64,000 bases of DNA from Tridacna crocea (Eukaryota > Mollusca > Bivalvia > Cardiida > Cardiidae). The position numbers and the translations under genes are program-made. Where the stretch lies: assembly GCA_943736015.1 (NCBI GenBank), contig OX031064.1:34523361-34587360 (forward strand), in the 5' to 3' direction. The notes below the pieces were generated by a model. That model made no database searches. It saw only the letters and a program-made list of their open reading frames with translations, and was not told the origin of the DNA. Within the stretch, counting starts at the first letter, position 1. Each line of letters opens with the position of its first letter. Positions 52,242 to 63,800 of the stretch are shown one piece after another.

Positions 52242-52470
52242 TTAACCCTTTACCACTTAATATAAATGTAGACTTGTCAAAACTGAAAGCATTTGAAGAC
52301 AACAATTTAAATGCAGTTCAAATAATAGTCTTTGTCTTTGTTAGGGTAGAAAACATTGTGGGAAAAGGAGAAAATGCTGGTTACCAGCATTTTCTCCATT
52401 TCTATCAATGTTTTCAGAAGTCGACTCTGTCAAGGTCTTTGAAAATTGTGATTGTCTGGTTAAGGGTTAA
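52242..52470 (-). mobile_element. PBM-A MITE
   Basis: TTAA 52242-52245 and 52467-52470. Confidence 0.9.
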
Positions 52471-53290
52471 GCAAGTACTATTCATATCCTCTGGTGCCCA
52501 AACTGCGCCACTCTAAGCTTTATCTCGGAACAAAAATAAAAATAGATGATATGCAAAAGGAAAAATAAATGCAGATGTCAAATGTGTTATTTTCCATCAA
52601 TCTCCATCAAAATTCATGTGTACAATAATTTTAAACTTCCAAAACTTGATAAAACTTAACTGCATGTCAAACAAACAACCGCCATTTTTGGTGTGCCTAA
52701 CTCTGCCACCTGGAGTAACGTAACAAATTCTCCCAAGTCTCAAAATATTGTCCAATTTATTAATGTTATCATTTTTTTTTTTTAACAAATGTAACTTCAA
52801 CATTAAGTTGTTTCAAAATAAATAACTGCTGGGGTTTATCATTGCTTTTATGTGATCCACATAATGCATTTGCAAATGTTCAAATCATTAAATAAAGAAG
52901 GGGCAAATCTCTTGGAACAGTGGAGTAAATAAATTGACTTCCTGTCTATGTGAAGAATCTGTAAATCAAACATTACTATTATGATGATGGCAAAATTGTT
53001 AAAATCAATATTAAACATTTAAAACTTTGTGTTTGAGTTTGTAATTAGGCCCTCCTTTTCTATAACACAGCTTAGTATAAATAGGAAAGAATGAAACTAC
53101 AACTACAACAAAAGTGCAGCATACCCCCAACAAAGCTCCTTGTCACAGAGTGTGTCATTTTATAAGTAACTGTTATGCTCCAGACCAAAAACAAAACTTA
53201 AAATTTACAAAGTGAAATAAGTCTAAAATTAGTGGAAATAGAATCATGTTTCTTGTACACTGCACTTCTCGTTAATGGGATCTATCTGTA
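52471..53290. other. No gene seen
   Basis: AT-rich, only short A/T tracts; no exon with recognisable content. Confidence 0.45.
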
Positions 53291-53940
53291 TATGAAGTTT
53301 GAAGTCAAAGGTTTTATACTTTGAAGTTATTCCACGAACAAAAATCTAAAGTTAAAATTTACAATGGGTAATAACTCTAAAAATAGTTGGAATAGAGTTA
53401 TGGTTTTTGTACATTGCACTCTCGTTAATGTGGTTTATCTATATATAAAACAAATCCCAAAACTCTTGACAATATGTTTGATGTCACATGATTCTGTGAA
53501 AATTGTACCAAAATCTGCCAAGAAATGTAGGAGGCATTGTGTTCACAAGAAAAAGACTGAAAAAAAAAAAATATGTTTGAGGTCACATGATTCTGTGAAA
53601 ATTGCACCAAAATCTGCCAAGAAATGTAGGAGGCGTTGCGTTCACAAGAAAAAGATTGAAAAAAAAAAAATGAAGGCCCCTTTTTCTATGATGCAGTTAC
53701 GAATTGCAAAACCTGGACAATTTGCTATATGTCACATGAAGAGAAACATTCTGTGAAAATTCTATTCAAATCCTTCGAAGAAATGTGGGAGGATTTGCGA
53801 TCACAAGAAACAGAATGCAAAAAAAAATTAAAAATATGAAGCCCCCTTTTTCCATGGTGCAGCTACAAATTGCAATATGCCATAGGTCACATGATGAGGA
53901 ACTTTCTGTGAAAATTTGACAGAGTTGCAATTGACAGGTC
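53291..53940 (+). repeat. Tandem units related to the 11862-13080 element
   Basis: GTCACATGATTCTGTGAAAA and GCCAAGAAATGTAGGAGG repeat at 53483 and 53583, then more diverged near 53733 and 53888; AAGCCCCCTTTTTCCATGG links it to the 1.2-kb element. The 130-codon frame here is a repeat artefact. Confidence 0.75.
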
Positions 53941-54183
53941 AATCTGGGTTAAATTTTTTCCTTCATTTTCTAATGGTGGTAGATAGATGTGACAAGTTGT
54001 ATGTAAAAACTCTGTATGGCTTTCAAGGTAAGACTAAAAATATCAAAAGTGTACTGAACCATGTAACTTAAAATCGCTCCAAGTCTGCCATTTTTAATCA
54101 ATTTCAACTTTCCATTTACAATTCTTTAGTAAGTGAATGCTTTTCATTAGGTCCTGACCAAAATATCATCATTTCATGAGGAG

Positions 54184-54411
54184 TTAACCCTTTACTGAAT
54201 GACAAAATTTTAGACCTGTCCCAATTAATAGCATTTATAGATGACAGTTTCAGTGTGGTCTATATCAAATGGGTTTTCTTTGAAAGGGTAGTAAATATTG
54301 CGGGAAAAGGAGAAAATGCTGGTAACCAGCATTTTCTCTTTTCCCACAATGTTTTTGAAGGGCTTCTCTTTCAGGGGTGTTAAAAGTTGTCATTATGTGG
54401 TAAAGGGTTAA
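54184..54411 (-). mobile_element. PBM-A MITE
   Basis: TTAA 54184-54187 and 54408-54411. Confidence 0.91.
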
Positions 54412-54932
54412 AGCTTACAAAAAACATGTACCATAGAAAGACAAGAAGGCAAAGATGGCCCTGTATTGCTCTACTAGCTAGTAAGTAGAAACACTAAAGC
54501 CAAGCATTGCAATGCATGACCAATTGGTTTCAATCCAGAAGACATCAAATTTTTTTCTATAAATTCCTATCAGAAAGTAATGACCCCATGGCAAAGCCAT
54601 TTTTGATCACAAAACTCTTAATTATTTGACTTATTATGTCTATATGTCCATGAAATATCTGCAGACAGCTCTCTGTTTGCGGATGTCCATTGTGTACACA
54701 AATTGTACAGGAGAATAACCTAGACCTAGGAATATTATTTTTTTAGAGTTATGTTTTTTACAATGTACCAAGAAACCAGTCTCATTGGCACCTATCCAAA
54801 AGTGAAATATCATTCAGCTGAATCTAACAGAATAAAGACATATAAATAAAAAAAGTCTTATAAACTTGTATCACCAGGGGTTTGACCCATTTTAATCCAA
54901 AGGGTATCATTTGACCAATTCTGGAGAGGTCT
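54412..54932 (+). repeat. Mixed satellite-type sequence
   Basis: Starts AAAGACAAGAAGGCAAAGAT GGCCCTGTATTGC, followed by single 164-bp-type units (AGTAATGACCCCATGGC). Confidence 0.6.
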
Positions 54933-55158
54933 ATCAACCGATTACCACACAATCCCTACTTTCGACGACCCGAGAGAGAAGTCTTTAGAAAACACTGTGG
55001 GAAAGGAGAAAATGCTGGTAACCAGCATTTTCTCCTTTTCCCACAATGTTTTCTACCCTTCATAAAACAAATTTCAGATTTTCAGTCACTTTTATTTTGT
55101 CATCTGCAAATCCTTTTGATTTGGACAAACCTAAACCAAATACTTTGTGTTTGGGACA
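54933..55158 (+). mobile_element. PBM-A MITE, right end altered
   Basis: Left TCAACC; the right end reads ACTTTGTGTTTGGGACA without TTAA. Confidence 0.84.
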
Positions 55159-55248
55159 AGAAGTTTTTCAAAGTTGTTGGCTCAGCCAATTTTTTTTCCT
55201 GGGACTGATGGTAGTCACTGGGATGGGATTAATTCCTCTCTTATCACT

Positions 55249-55346
55249 GACCATCGTGTTGATGATGGGAACACAGTCAGTGGCATTGAATGAATATTGT
55301 GTGCAGTGTGAAAGAATCTCCAGGAAAGCATGGACAGGTGCTCTGG
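55249..55346 (-). CDS. Weak candidate exon, unrecognised
   Basis: Non-repetitive sequence sits here between a PBM element and satellite-like units. On the minus strand CATCATGACAG could be an acceptor and ACGATG then GTCAGTGA a donor. One frame reads ARAPVHAFLEILSHCTQY followed by SFNATDCVPIINTM. The polypyrimidine tract is poor. The plus strand is equally open and reads as a hydrophobic peptide, so coding sense is undecided. It could belong to the gene with the exon at 56857-57098, but phases do not clearly agree. Confidence 0.2.
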
Positions 55347-55419
55347 CTGTCATGATGTAAATAATATAATGTTGAAAGTAGCATTAAACATCATACATTA
55401 CCATACCATTTAAAAATTG

Positions 55420-56400
55420 TCACTGTATAAGACTACGTAAGGCTTGTTACCTGCAATTTTGACTCAAAAATAAATAGAGATCCACTTGGATGAATCTAAA
55501 TTCAAAGTATTACAGTTCTAAGCCTTTCTGTTTGGAACAAGAAGTTTTTTGGGACTGGCATTAGCCCTACCCCTTGGTGCTGGTAAAGAATGAAAAGATG
55601 GTAATTTGTGATTGGTAAAAATATAAATGTATTTGTTTGGAGGATGCTTGCTGGCATATATACTCACAATTTATGAAACCACTTTTATAGGAGTTGCAAC
55701 GGCCAACTGATTCCTCAGAGCCTTGATTCATACAATAGCAAATTAAAGTAAAACAGAATGGTCCTTTTTTGTTCAACATGCATTTGGAAATTCAGTATTT
55801 CAACATCATAAATGCCAATAACTTAATATAACTTATCAACCAAGTAAAAGCAGTGAGGAAAAATAGGCACACTCTTATAGGGTAAATAGTCCTTATTCTA
55901 TTTCATATTGAGCCGCAAATGAACTACACTATTCATATTCAAGTACCTCTTACACTATCTTTGTTAAAGATATTTCTTGTTCCAAGATTTTACTATTTTA
56001 GCCCCTGTAAAATTTGTGACCCTGACAGCTGGGCATTTTTGACCTGATCATTCAAACATACTTGGAAGAATCTCCACCAGATAATACAATTAATAAAAGA
56101 TTATTTACGAATATTACAGCCCTAAGCTTTTTGGTTTGGAAGAGGAAGATTCCCAATATTTTCACTCTACTAACCAATGTAAAACTCGTGATCCATGCAG
56201 CAGACCAATTTTGCCCTGAGAAGTATCATTTGAGCAAACTTTGTAAAAGCCCCAAAGATAAAGCTCATTGCAAAATTTGGTTGCCCTAGGCCTTGTAGTT
56301 CTGGACAAGAAGACTTCAACAGACCTACTAATTTTTCACTATTTCATTGCCATTGCCATGGGAGAATTGTGAGGAATTTATCAATTTATCTTTTTAACAC
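55420..56400 (+). repeat. Degenerate 164-bp-type satellite units
   Basis: CTAAGCTTTTTGGTTTGGAA, AATTTTGCCCTGAGAAGTAT CATTTGAGCAAAC and CATTGCCATTGCCATGGGA fit the family at 58-61 kb. Confidence 0.6.
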
Positions 56401-56609
56401 ATTTGAAAAAAAAAAAACCCTGACAACTTTGCTGAGAAGTTTAGTTGTGATAGGTCTGTGGTCTAGGAGCAGATAGATATAGAATTTGATAACAATGAAT
56501 GGCAGAAACTGGGCAATCACAAAAGTCCATCATGGGCATTCTGGGCTTGGATGAGTTAAAAAGTCAAATAGTGAATTAGTCGAATAGTGAAAATAAATGG
56601 AAATTACAG

Positions 56610-56800
56610 CAGTACCAAACAATAACATGTTTTGACAGCCCTGAAAAAAAAGGCTATCAGTAACACTAGTAAACACTAGTAACCAGCATTTTCTCCTTTT
56701 CCCAGTGTTTTCTAATTTGTAGAAGACAAATCCCTTTATTTCTGCCACAAATTTATCCTTGCAATTCCTTTTGATATAGAACTGTCTAAAATTTTGACCT
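56610..56800 (+). mobile_element. PBM remnant
   Basis: AACACTAGTAACCAGCATTT TCTCCTTTTCCCAGTGTTTT with a reduced left arm. Confidence 0.65.
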
Positions 56801-56856
56801 CTCCTGTACAATTAAAACTTCATGATTTTATACCAGTGGGTCTTGTGCAGCCCTTC

Positions 56857-57098
56857 CTACACTGATGTGGACTGTGGCCAGTTTGTGCGTCTGTTGCTAT
56901 CCTTGGACACAGCTCCTCCCAATAGCTGTTTTGTTGCAATCATGTGCCTCTTAAAGGTATCTTTTACAACCTGGTTTCGTCTCACATCATTATTAACAAC
57001 ATGTAGGTGAAGAACTGAATCTGGATGGCGTGTACATGACAACGTTAAACGATCTAGAAGAACATCTGCACATTGTTTTGGGTCTGAATATCCTGCTC
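56857..57098 (-). CDS. Exon of an unrecognised protein, possibly C-terminal with STSV end
   Basis: The acceptor CTTGTCTTTTTCTAG precedes an open segment from 57098 to a TAG at 56859-56857. It encodes about 79 residues beginning (x)GAGYSDPKQCADVLLDRL, continuing TLSCTRHPDSVLHLHVVNND, then VRRNQVVKDTFKRHMIATKQ and ending NWPQSTSV. The composition is that of a folded, soluble, alpha-helix-rich domain and differs from the flanking repeats. If terminal, STSV is a class I PDZ-ligand-like C-terminus. Alternatively a donor in TCAGT then GTAGGA at 56860 would splice on before the stop. The exon begins with two bases completing a codon. The family is not recognised. No partner exon was established, and the region to the left is a degenerate PBM copy and satellite units. 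Confidence 0.5.
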
Positions 57099-57509
57099 CT
57101 AGAAAAAGACAAGTCATAGTCAATACAGTTGGTCTTAGTGACCATCTTTGTTCAGCAAGTTAAATGTGTTAAAGGCTCAGTGTGGGTCAGAAGCAAATAG
57201 TACAGATGTTAAAATGCAACTGTAATTAATTTATACATGTACATGTACATGTACTATTAAAATCCAGAGCTACCGCTAAAGTTGACGAACACCCCTCACC
57301 TGGTCTATGTCAAGAAATAACTTTTTGTCAAAGAAATGCAAAATGCCTAAGTCCAAAGAGTTAAGAGACTATTACACAGCTAATAAATACTGAAACAAAA
57401 TAAAGAAACTTTGAAAAGGAACCTGAAATGGGCTCCTCTTCCATACCCCTCATGATGCAATGCACTCTGCTCACCAAGATTTCTTTTCATGAATTCTGTG
57501 GATAACTGC

Positions 57510-57736
57510 TTAACTCTTTACCACAATCCTGACTTTTAACGACCCTGAGAAAGAAGTCTTTTGAAAACACTATGGGTAAAGGAGAAAATGCTGGTAACCA
57601 GTGTTTTCTCCATTTCACACAGTGTTTTCTACCCTTCCTAGACCACATTTTAATTTTTCAGTCACCTTTATTTTGTCATCTGCAAATGCTTTCAGTTTAG
57701 ACTGGTCTAAAATTTTCTTGTGTGGTAAAGGGTTAT
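57510..57736 (+). mobile_element. PBM-A MITE
   Basis: TTAA 57510-57513 left, TTAT right; stem with ACACTATGGG and CACAGTGT. Confidence 0.88.
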
Positions 57737-57954
57737 ATCTTTTAAAAAGATATCACTTTACCAGCATATGGGTATAATTACTGAGCAATAGAGTCAACAA
57801 TAAAATCAATCAATGTGCCACAACTCATTGGAAAATCATTCAACATCTTAGGTTTGTATTAAAACTTCCTATGAAGTCTGAAATCCATCATGTAGTTATT
57901 GAGTAATAGAGAGGACATGAAAATTCATGGAAGGAACATAACTCCTTTAACAAA

Positions 57955-58633
57955 AGAGGGCCATGATGGCCCTGTATTGCTCTACTGGCTAATAAGTAAA
58001 AACATAACGAGCCAAACATTACAGTATTTGGCTAATTGGTTTCAAACTTGAATACATACAATTTTTTTTCTACAAAAACCTATGAGAAAGTTATGACCCC
58101 CAGGCAAGGTCAATTTTGACCACAAAGCTATAATCACTTGAATCCTGGTGGAGGGCCACAAGATTATGTCCCATACCAAATAATACAGGTCTAGAATGTG
58201 TGGTTATAAACAAGAAGATTTTCAAAGTTTTCTCAATAAAAGGCCCTGTAAAACATGAGACCTATAAGACAGGGCTAAATTTAGTAGCCATATCATGGTT
58301 AGTAACAAGATGACTTATAAAGTTTTCACCACAAAAGCCCGTGTAAATCTTGAGACCCCTGGTGTGGGGAAAAACTTGACCCCAAGGCTATAATTTGGGC
58401 CCTCCTTGTAGAGGCTCACAAGATAAAGCTACATGCAAAATCTGGTAGCCCCAGGCCTTATGGCTAGGTACAAGTAGATTTTTAAAGTTTTCCCAGTATG
58501 AGCCCATGTAAAACTTGTGACCCCCAAGATGGGTCCAAATTTGATCCCAGGGCTGTAATTTGGGCACACATGGTAGACAACCATTTGATAAAGCTAGATG
58601 CCAAATTGAGTAGCCCTAGGCCCTAAAGCTTGG
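57955..58633 (+). repeat. Satellite-like array, about 163-bp unit, part 1
   Basis: Starts GAGGGCCATGATGGCCCTGT; CTTGTGACCCC-type motifs near 58095, 58255, 58350 and 58515. Interrupted by the transposon at 58637. Confidence 0.82.
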
Positions 58634-58636
58634 TAA

Positions 58637-59787
58637 CCCCCCGATCTCACAGACGCCGATTTCCAAAATAATCGTAGTGCTTCGGGAGAGCGCATTTTCT
58701 CCGATTTACCACGAATTCAAGCCGTTTTTCTCCGATCATCCTTGGACGAGGGGTATTTTTAGACATACATCGGTGTGTTCCCGATGGGCTGCGAAAAACT
58801 ACGATGCGATACGATTTACTACGCTATTGCCCCAATTTTGTTCCGAAGTACGCCGAGTTTAGGAGCCGAGTTACTACGAAGCAGTACGATCTTGACCGAT
58901 TATCCTGATTTCTTACTACGATGGACTACGATGCACAAAGATTTACTGCGACATACGCCGACAGATCTGAATCGACTACGAGTTTCAAATCTTATTTCAG
59001 GATTATGCCCCGACTTCGTCCAATGGGTATAAATTCCGTGATTAACAGCAAAAAAACCCAGTTATCATGTTGATATTAGTCGTCATCCTCCAACTCATTT
59101 TGCAGGACAACTGGCTGATCCGGAATAAAATCAGGGTCAGGTTAGTTCTATGTGCTTAATGGTGGAGCTTGGGTGCTCGATGGAGGAGGTATATCTGTTG
59201 TAGCTGACTGCTTTTCCAAGTTCGAAAGCCCCCTTTTTGGTCCCATTGTATCGAAGTATAGGGAAATGTCTCGTTCAAAGGTTGGAAAAAATCTGCAAAT
59301 GAATCGTTTTCAAAGTTGATTTGCCTTTTTATACCAATCAAAATTCGGGGTACTTCGTAGTACTACGGGATGATATCTTAGCAGTTCGTACTTAATCGTT
59401 GTAGGTCGGTGTAGCTCGTGATGCTAGTTGCGTATCTCGTCGTAGTTCATCGGCAAGAATCGGGAGTTACTTGTAGTGCATCGGCGTTATTCGGGGTTCA
59501 TCGCCGAGGTAGGTACGCCGAAATAGGACCGAATAACGCCGATTTGCTTACTACGAACAACAACGACTTAGTACGAGGTACACCGAGGTGCGCCGATTTC
59601 GGCACGATTTTCCAAATCGGGAGAAAAATTTGCGCATGTTGAAATTTTTGTCCTGATTTATTTTTGATCCCGAATTGATGCCGATTTGAGTCAGGAGGCA
59701 CTACGGCTGTCCCGAAGCTAGCCGATTTCGCACCGATTTTGAAATTTTCGAAATCAGGATTAAATCGGGGTCTGTGAGACCGGGGGA
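58637..59787. mobile_element. 1.15-kb CpG-rich DNA transposon with TAA flanks
   Basis: Ends CCCCCGATCTCACAGACGCC GATTT and, read inward from the right, CCCCCGGTCTCACAGACCCC GATTT. TAA lies on each side (58634-58636, 59788-59790). The interior is packed with TACGA, ACGCCGA and TACTACGA motifs and has no transposase. TAA duplication hints at PIF/Harbinger, but the class is unproven. Confidence 0.8.
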
Positions 59788-59790
59788 TAA

Positions 59791-60370
59791 GAGAAAATTT
59801 TTAAAGTTTTCCCTATGTAAGCCCATATAAAACTTGTGACCCCCAGAGCCAGCCCAATTTTCACCCAAGGACTATAATTTGGGCACTCTTGGTAGGAAAC
59901 CACCTGATGAAGATACATGACAAATTTGGTAGCCCAAGGCCCTATGGCTAGGTACCAGAAGGATTTTAAAGTTTTCCCTATATAAGCCCATGTAAAACTT
60001 GTGAACCCCAGGGCAGAGCCAATTTTGACCCCTGGACTATTATTTGAAAGAACTTGGCAGAAGTCTACTAGATAACGCTACATGCCAACTTTGGTAGCCC
60101 TAGGTTTTATGGTTTCAGACAAGAAGCTTTTCAATGATTTTCAATATTTTTCAGTTTTGTTGCCATGGCAACCAAAGTTTTTGAAGGAATCAAATTCTTT
60201 CAAGGAATTCTGAAAAGGATCATGGCAGGATCCTTTCTGTGAAGTTTCATCAAAATTGGATGGGTAGTTTCAGAAAAGAAGATGTTTGAAATAAAAGTTA
60301 ACGCATACACGGACGGACGGATGCACTGACTGACGTACATGGACACTGGGCCATGCCATAAGCTTGCTGG
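59791..60370 (+). repeat. Satellite-like array, about 163-bp unit, part 2
   Basis: CTTGTGACCCCCAGAGCCAG (59837) and CTTGTGAACCCCAGGGCAGA (60000) continue the array; ends with GCATACACGGACGGACGGAT. Confidence 0.82.
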
Positions 60371-60574
60371 CCTTTTGCCTGTGGAGCTGAACATCATTCA
60401 ATCATAATGAAATTATACAATGCATATTTTGGCTTCATATAAAAACTTTCTATGAAATTTGACTGAAATCAGTTCAGAAGAAAAAATATATGAAAGGGCT
60501 GTAACTCATTGGATAAGAGGGCCAAGATGGCCTATTATCGCTCAACTGGCTTATAAATTGATTGATTATATGGT

Positions 60575-60690
60575 GTTATATGGTGTTAAATGCCATTTTC
60601 AACATTATTTCAGTTATACTGTGGCAGTCAGTGCACCTATCCATGCATATCATGGTCGAAACAATGGTCAGCTGTGGGAGAGGAATGAAT
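60575..60690 (-). mobile_element. SINE body fragment
   Basis: ATATGGTGTTAAATGCCATT TTCAACATTATTTCAGTTAT matches the tail and body of the SINE at 51683. The tRNA-like head is missing. Confidence 0.45.
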
Positions 60691-60779
60691 CTTGTTGCAA
60701 GAACATCATGGCAAGATGATATCTGTAAAGTTTGGTCAAAATTGGAAGAGTGGTTTCAATAAATTTCACTACATAAGCC

Positions 60780-61500
60780 CATGTAAATTTTTTACCCCTG
60801 GGGTGGGGTCAAATCCCACCCTTGTGCTATAATTTTGGTACTCTTGGTAGAGGCCCACCACATAAAGCCACATACAAAATTTGGTAAACCTAGGCCTCAT
60901 GACTTAGTACAGGGAGATTTCTAGAGTTTTATCTATATAAGCCCAAATAAAAATTGTGACCCCTGGGGGCTGGCCAATATTTTTTACTGCAGGGCTATAA
61001 GTAAATTTGACCACGAGGCTATAACTTGGGCAATCTTGGTAGAAGCCTACTAGATAAAGCCACATGCAAAACTTGGTAACCCTAGGCCATGTGGCTAGGA
61101 AGATTTCTAAACTTTTCTCTATATAAGCCCATGTAACACTTGTGACCCCCGGTGCGGGGTCAAATTTGACCCCAGGGCTATAATTTGAAGAAATTGATAG
61201 AGGTCTACTAGATAAAGCTACATGCCAAATTTGGTAGCCCTAGGCCCCATGGTTTCAGACAAGAAGATTTTCAAAGATTTTCAATATTTTTAAGTTTTGT
61301 TGACATGCCAACCAGAGTTTTTGAAGGAATTAAATTCTTTCAAGAAATTCTGAAGAGGACTATGGCAGGATCATTTCTGTGAAGTTTCATCAAGATTGGC
61401 TAGGCAGTTTCAGAGAAAAAGATGTTAAAAAAAAGTTAACAAACAGATCGTCGGATGGACACACGACGGACACTGGGCCATGAAATAAGCCCCCTGGCCT
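60780..61500 (+). repeat. Satellite-like array, about 163-bp unit, part 3
   Basis: Motifs near 60790, 60955 and 61140; ends with ATCGTCGGATGGACACACGA CGGACACTGG. Confidence 0.82.
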
Positions 61501-61519
61501 AGGGGCAGTGGAGCTAGAA

Positions 61520-62060
61520 ATCATTCAACCATAATTAGATTATACTATGCACATCTTGGCTTCATACTGAAACTTTCTATGAAGTTTAACTGAAATCAAT
61601 CCAGTAGTTAATAAGAAATAGAGCAGACCAATAATTCATGAAAGGGCCATAACACCTTTGAAAATCATTCAACCATAACCAAATTATAAAGTGCACATCT
61701 TTGCTTCATACTATTCTTTGCAGTTTCACTGAAATCCATCCAGTAGATATTGAGAAATAGAGCAAACAAGAAAATTCAGGAAAGGTCCATATCTCATTGG
61801 AAACTCATTCAACCATGACCAAAATTATAATATGCACATCTTTGCTTCATACTAAAACTTCCCATGAAGCTTGATTGAAATCAATTGGGTGGATATTGAG
61901 AAATAGAGCGGACCCCCAAAAAATCATGAAAGGGCCATAACCCCTTTGAAAAAACATTCAACTGTAACTAAATCACAGTATCCCCTTCTTGGCTTCATAT
62001 TGAAACTTACTATGAAGTTTGACTGCAATCTGTCTAGTAGTTATTGAGAAATGAGAGTTA
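61520..62060 (+). repeat. Tandem array, four units of about 140 bp
   Basis: CATTCAACCATAA-type starts at 61525, 61664, 61804 and 61944, each with TTGGCTTCATACT, ATGAAGTTT and GAGAAATAGAGC. Confidence 0.9.
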
Positions 62061-62239
62061 TAATGATGATGACCAAATTATACAGGTAAGTAGTAGTTGC
62101 CAAGGAAATGCGTCACCAACACTGATGCCCCTGCAATATGACCAATGTCAGTCATGTCCTAATTCCAAATTCAAACAAAGACCTATTTACTTACAAATAC
62201 ATTATGAAATCTATATAAAATGTATATGCAAAAAGTTTT

Positions 62240-62345
62240 GCCGAGCTCACTGACCTTGAACTCTGAGGTTTTGCTCCTGATAGGTAGTCTGTACATGGCA
62301 ATCATTTGTGCCAGATTAGTTTGAAATACAACAACACACATCAAA
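62240..62345 (+). repeat. Single unit of the 175-bp family
   Basis: GACCTTGAACTCTGAGG and CATGGCAATCATTTGTGCCA, as in 62900-63700. Confidence 0.55.
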
Positions 62346-62629
62346 ATTAAAGGCTGGACATACACATCACTTTTTGCAAGAACACATACATATGTGCTAT
62401 AAAATACTGTTAAAATGACTCCTTTGGTTAAAGAGTTATAATCTGCATGAGATTTTCACTACCAGGGAAAATCACTGAAAACAAATGGAGTAAGCTAGAG
62501 TTACATGTCTTGAATGCACCCCTACTTCTTGATGCCCTAAGAATCTGTATTTATTATCACCAGTTTCAACCTTAAGAAAATTTAACAAATATGGGAAAAA
62601 ACTCAAAAACAGAGTCAGAGTAATCTTTC

Positions 62630-62861
62630 TTGACTCTTTACCAAACAATCCCTACTTTTAATGACCCTGAGAAAGAAGCCTTTTGAAAACACTGTGGGAA
62701 AAGGAGAAAATGCTGCTAACCAGCATTTTCTCCTTTTTCCAAAGTGTTTTCTACCCTTCACAAAGAAAAAAATTTAAATTTTTCAGTTACCTTAATTTTG
62801 TCGTCTGCAAATGCTTTCATTTTGGACCAGTCTCAAATTTTCTCGTGTGGCGAAGAATTAA
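62630..62861 (+). mobile_element. PBM-A MITE
   Basis: TTGA left, TTAA 62858-62861 right; stem with ACACTGTGGG. Confidence 0.9.
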
Positions 62862-63700
62862 ATGCCTTTACAGCCTGATGAAATATAATGAAAATATACT
62901 AATGGGTTATTCAATGAGACCTCAACTCTTAACCTGTGAAATGGTTCTTGCATTCAATACATCAACTATCCATGGTGACCTTTTGTGCCAAATAATTTTG
63001 GAATCCAAAAAAGTAGAGTGCATACAGACAATCATTATTACTATAAATGCAGCAAAAGTTGACAAGTTCAACTGAGCACTGTTGCCTTACCTTTCAGCTA
63101 GTAAGATGGTTGTAACACACATTTTCTATCTATGGTGGTAAGTTTTACCATGTTACACAGAAATACAACCATGAATGTTACACTTACTGACTAAACAGGC
63201 ATACATATCATTACTATAAATCAAAGTTCTGATAAAGTTAAATCAAGTATTGTGACCTTGATCTTTGAGTCTGCAATACTGTTGCTGTACTTGACACAAT
63301 TATCTATCCATGGTAATCTTTTGTGCCAAATCACTTTAGGAATCAGCCCATTCACCTGGAAGATATCGGCCAGACGGGAAGACCTGTCATCACTACATTT
63401 GTAGCAAGTATTGACAAAGTTCAACCAAGCACAGTGACCTTGAACCTTGTGATGGTGACATGGCTGTTACACACAACATGTCTATTCATAGTAATCATTT
63501 GTGCCAAATTATTTTAAAATCAGACCATACACCTGGAAGTTACTGGTCAGATAGGAACACCTGTTGTCACTAGTCTATACTTGCAGCAAATATTGACAAA
63601 GTTCAATCGAGCATCGTGACCTTGACCTTTAAGCTGGTGAGTATGTTTATTGCATGCAAGACATTGTCTATACATTGTAATCATTGTGCTAAATTATTTT
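62862..63700 (+). repeat. Tandem array, about 175-bp unit
   Basis: TTTGTGCCAAAT(A/C)A near 62982, 63325, 63500 and 63683 with GTGACCTTGA(A/C)CTTT and ACCTGGAAG(T/A)TA between. Confidence 0.85.
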
Positions 63701-63800
63701 AGAATTGGTAAATAGACCTTCAAAATGGAAAACATTGTGGGGAAAGGAGAAAATGCTCTCTCTGGGCTGTTAAAGTTAGTATAATGTGGTATTGGGTTAA
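63700..63800 (-). mobile_element. PBM with one stem arm deleted
   Basis: GGAAAACATTGTGGGGAAAG GAGAAAATGCT jumps straight into TCTCTGGGCTGTTAAAG; TTAA 63797-63800. Confidence 0.7.

Noticed and set aside
53364-53756. 130-codon frame with a repeated HDSVK..PKSAKKCRR motif
   Set aside because: The repeat in the peptide is the DNA tandem repeat of about 100 bp; the reverse strand is equally patterned.
62044-62095. CAGGTAAGTAG donor-like site on the plus strand after a short ATG frame
   Set aside because: It lies at the end of a tandem array and the peptide is low in information; chance is sufficient explanation.
216-63800. Regularly repeated palindromes as a CRISPR array
   Set aside because: Copies are about 228 bp, irregularly spaced, in both orientations and flanked by TTAA; no cas genes. 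The genome is eukaryotic.
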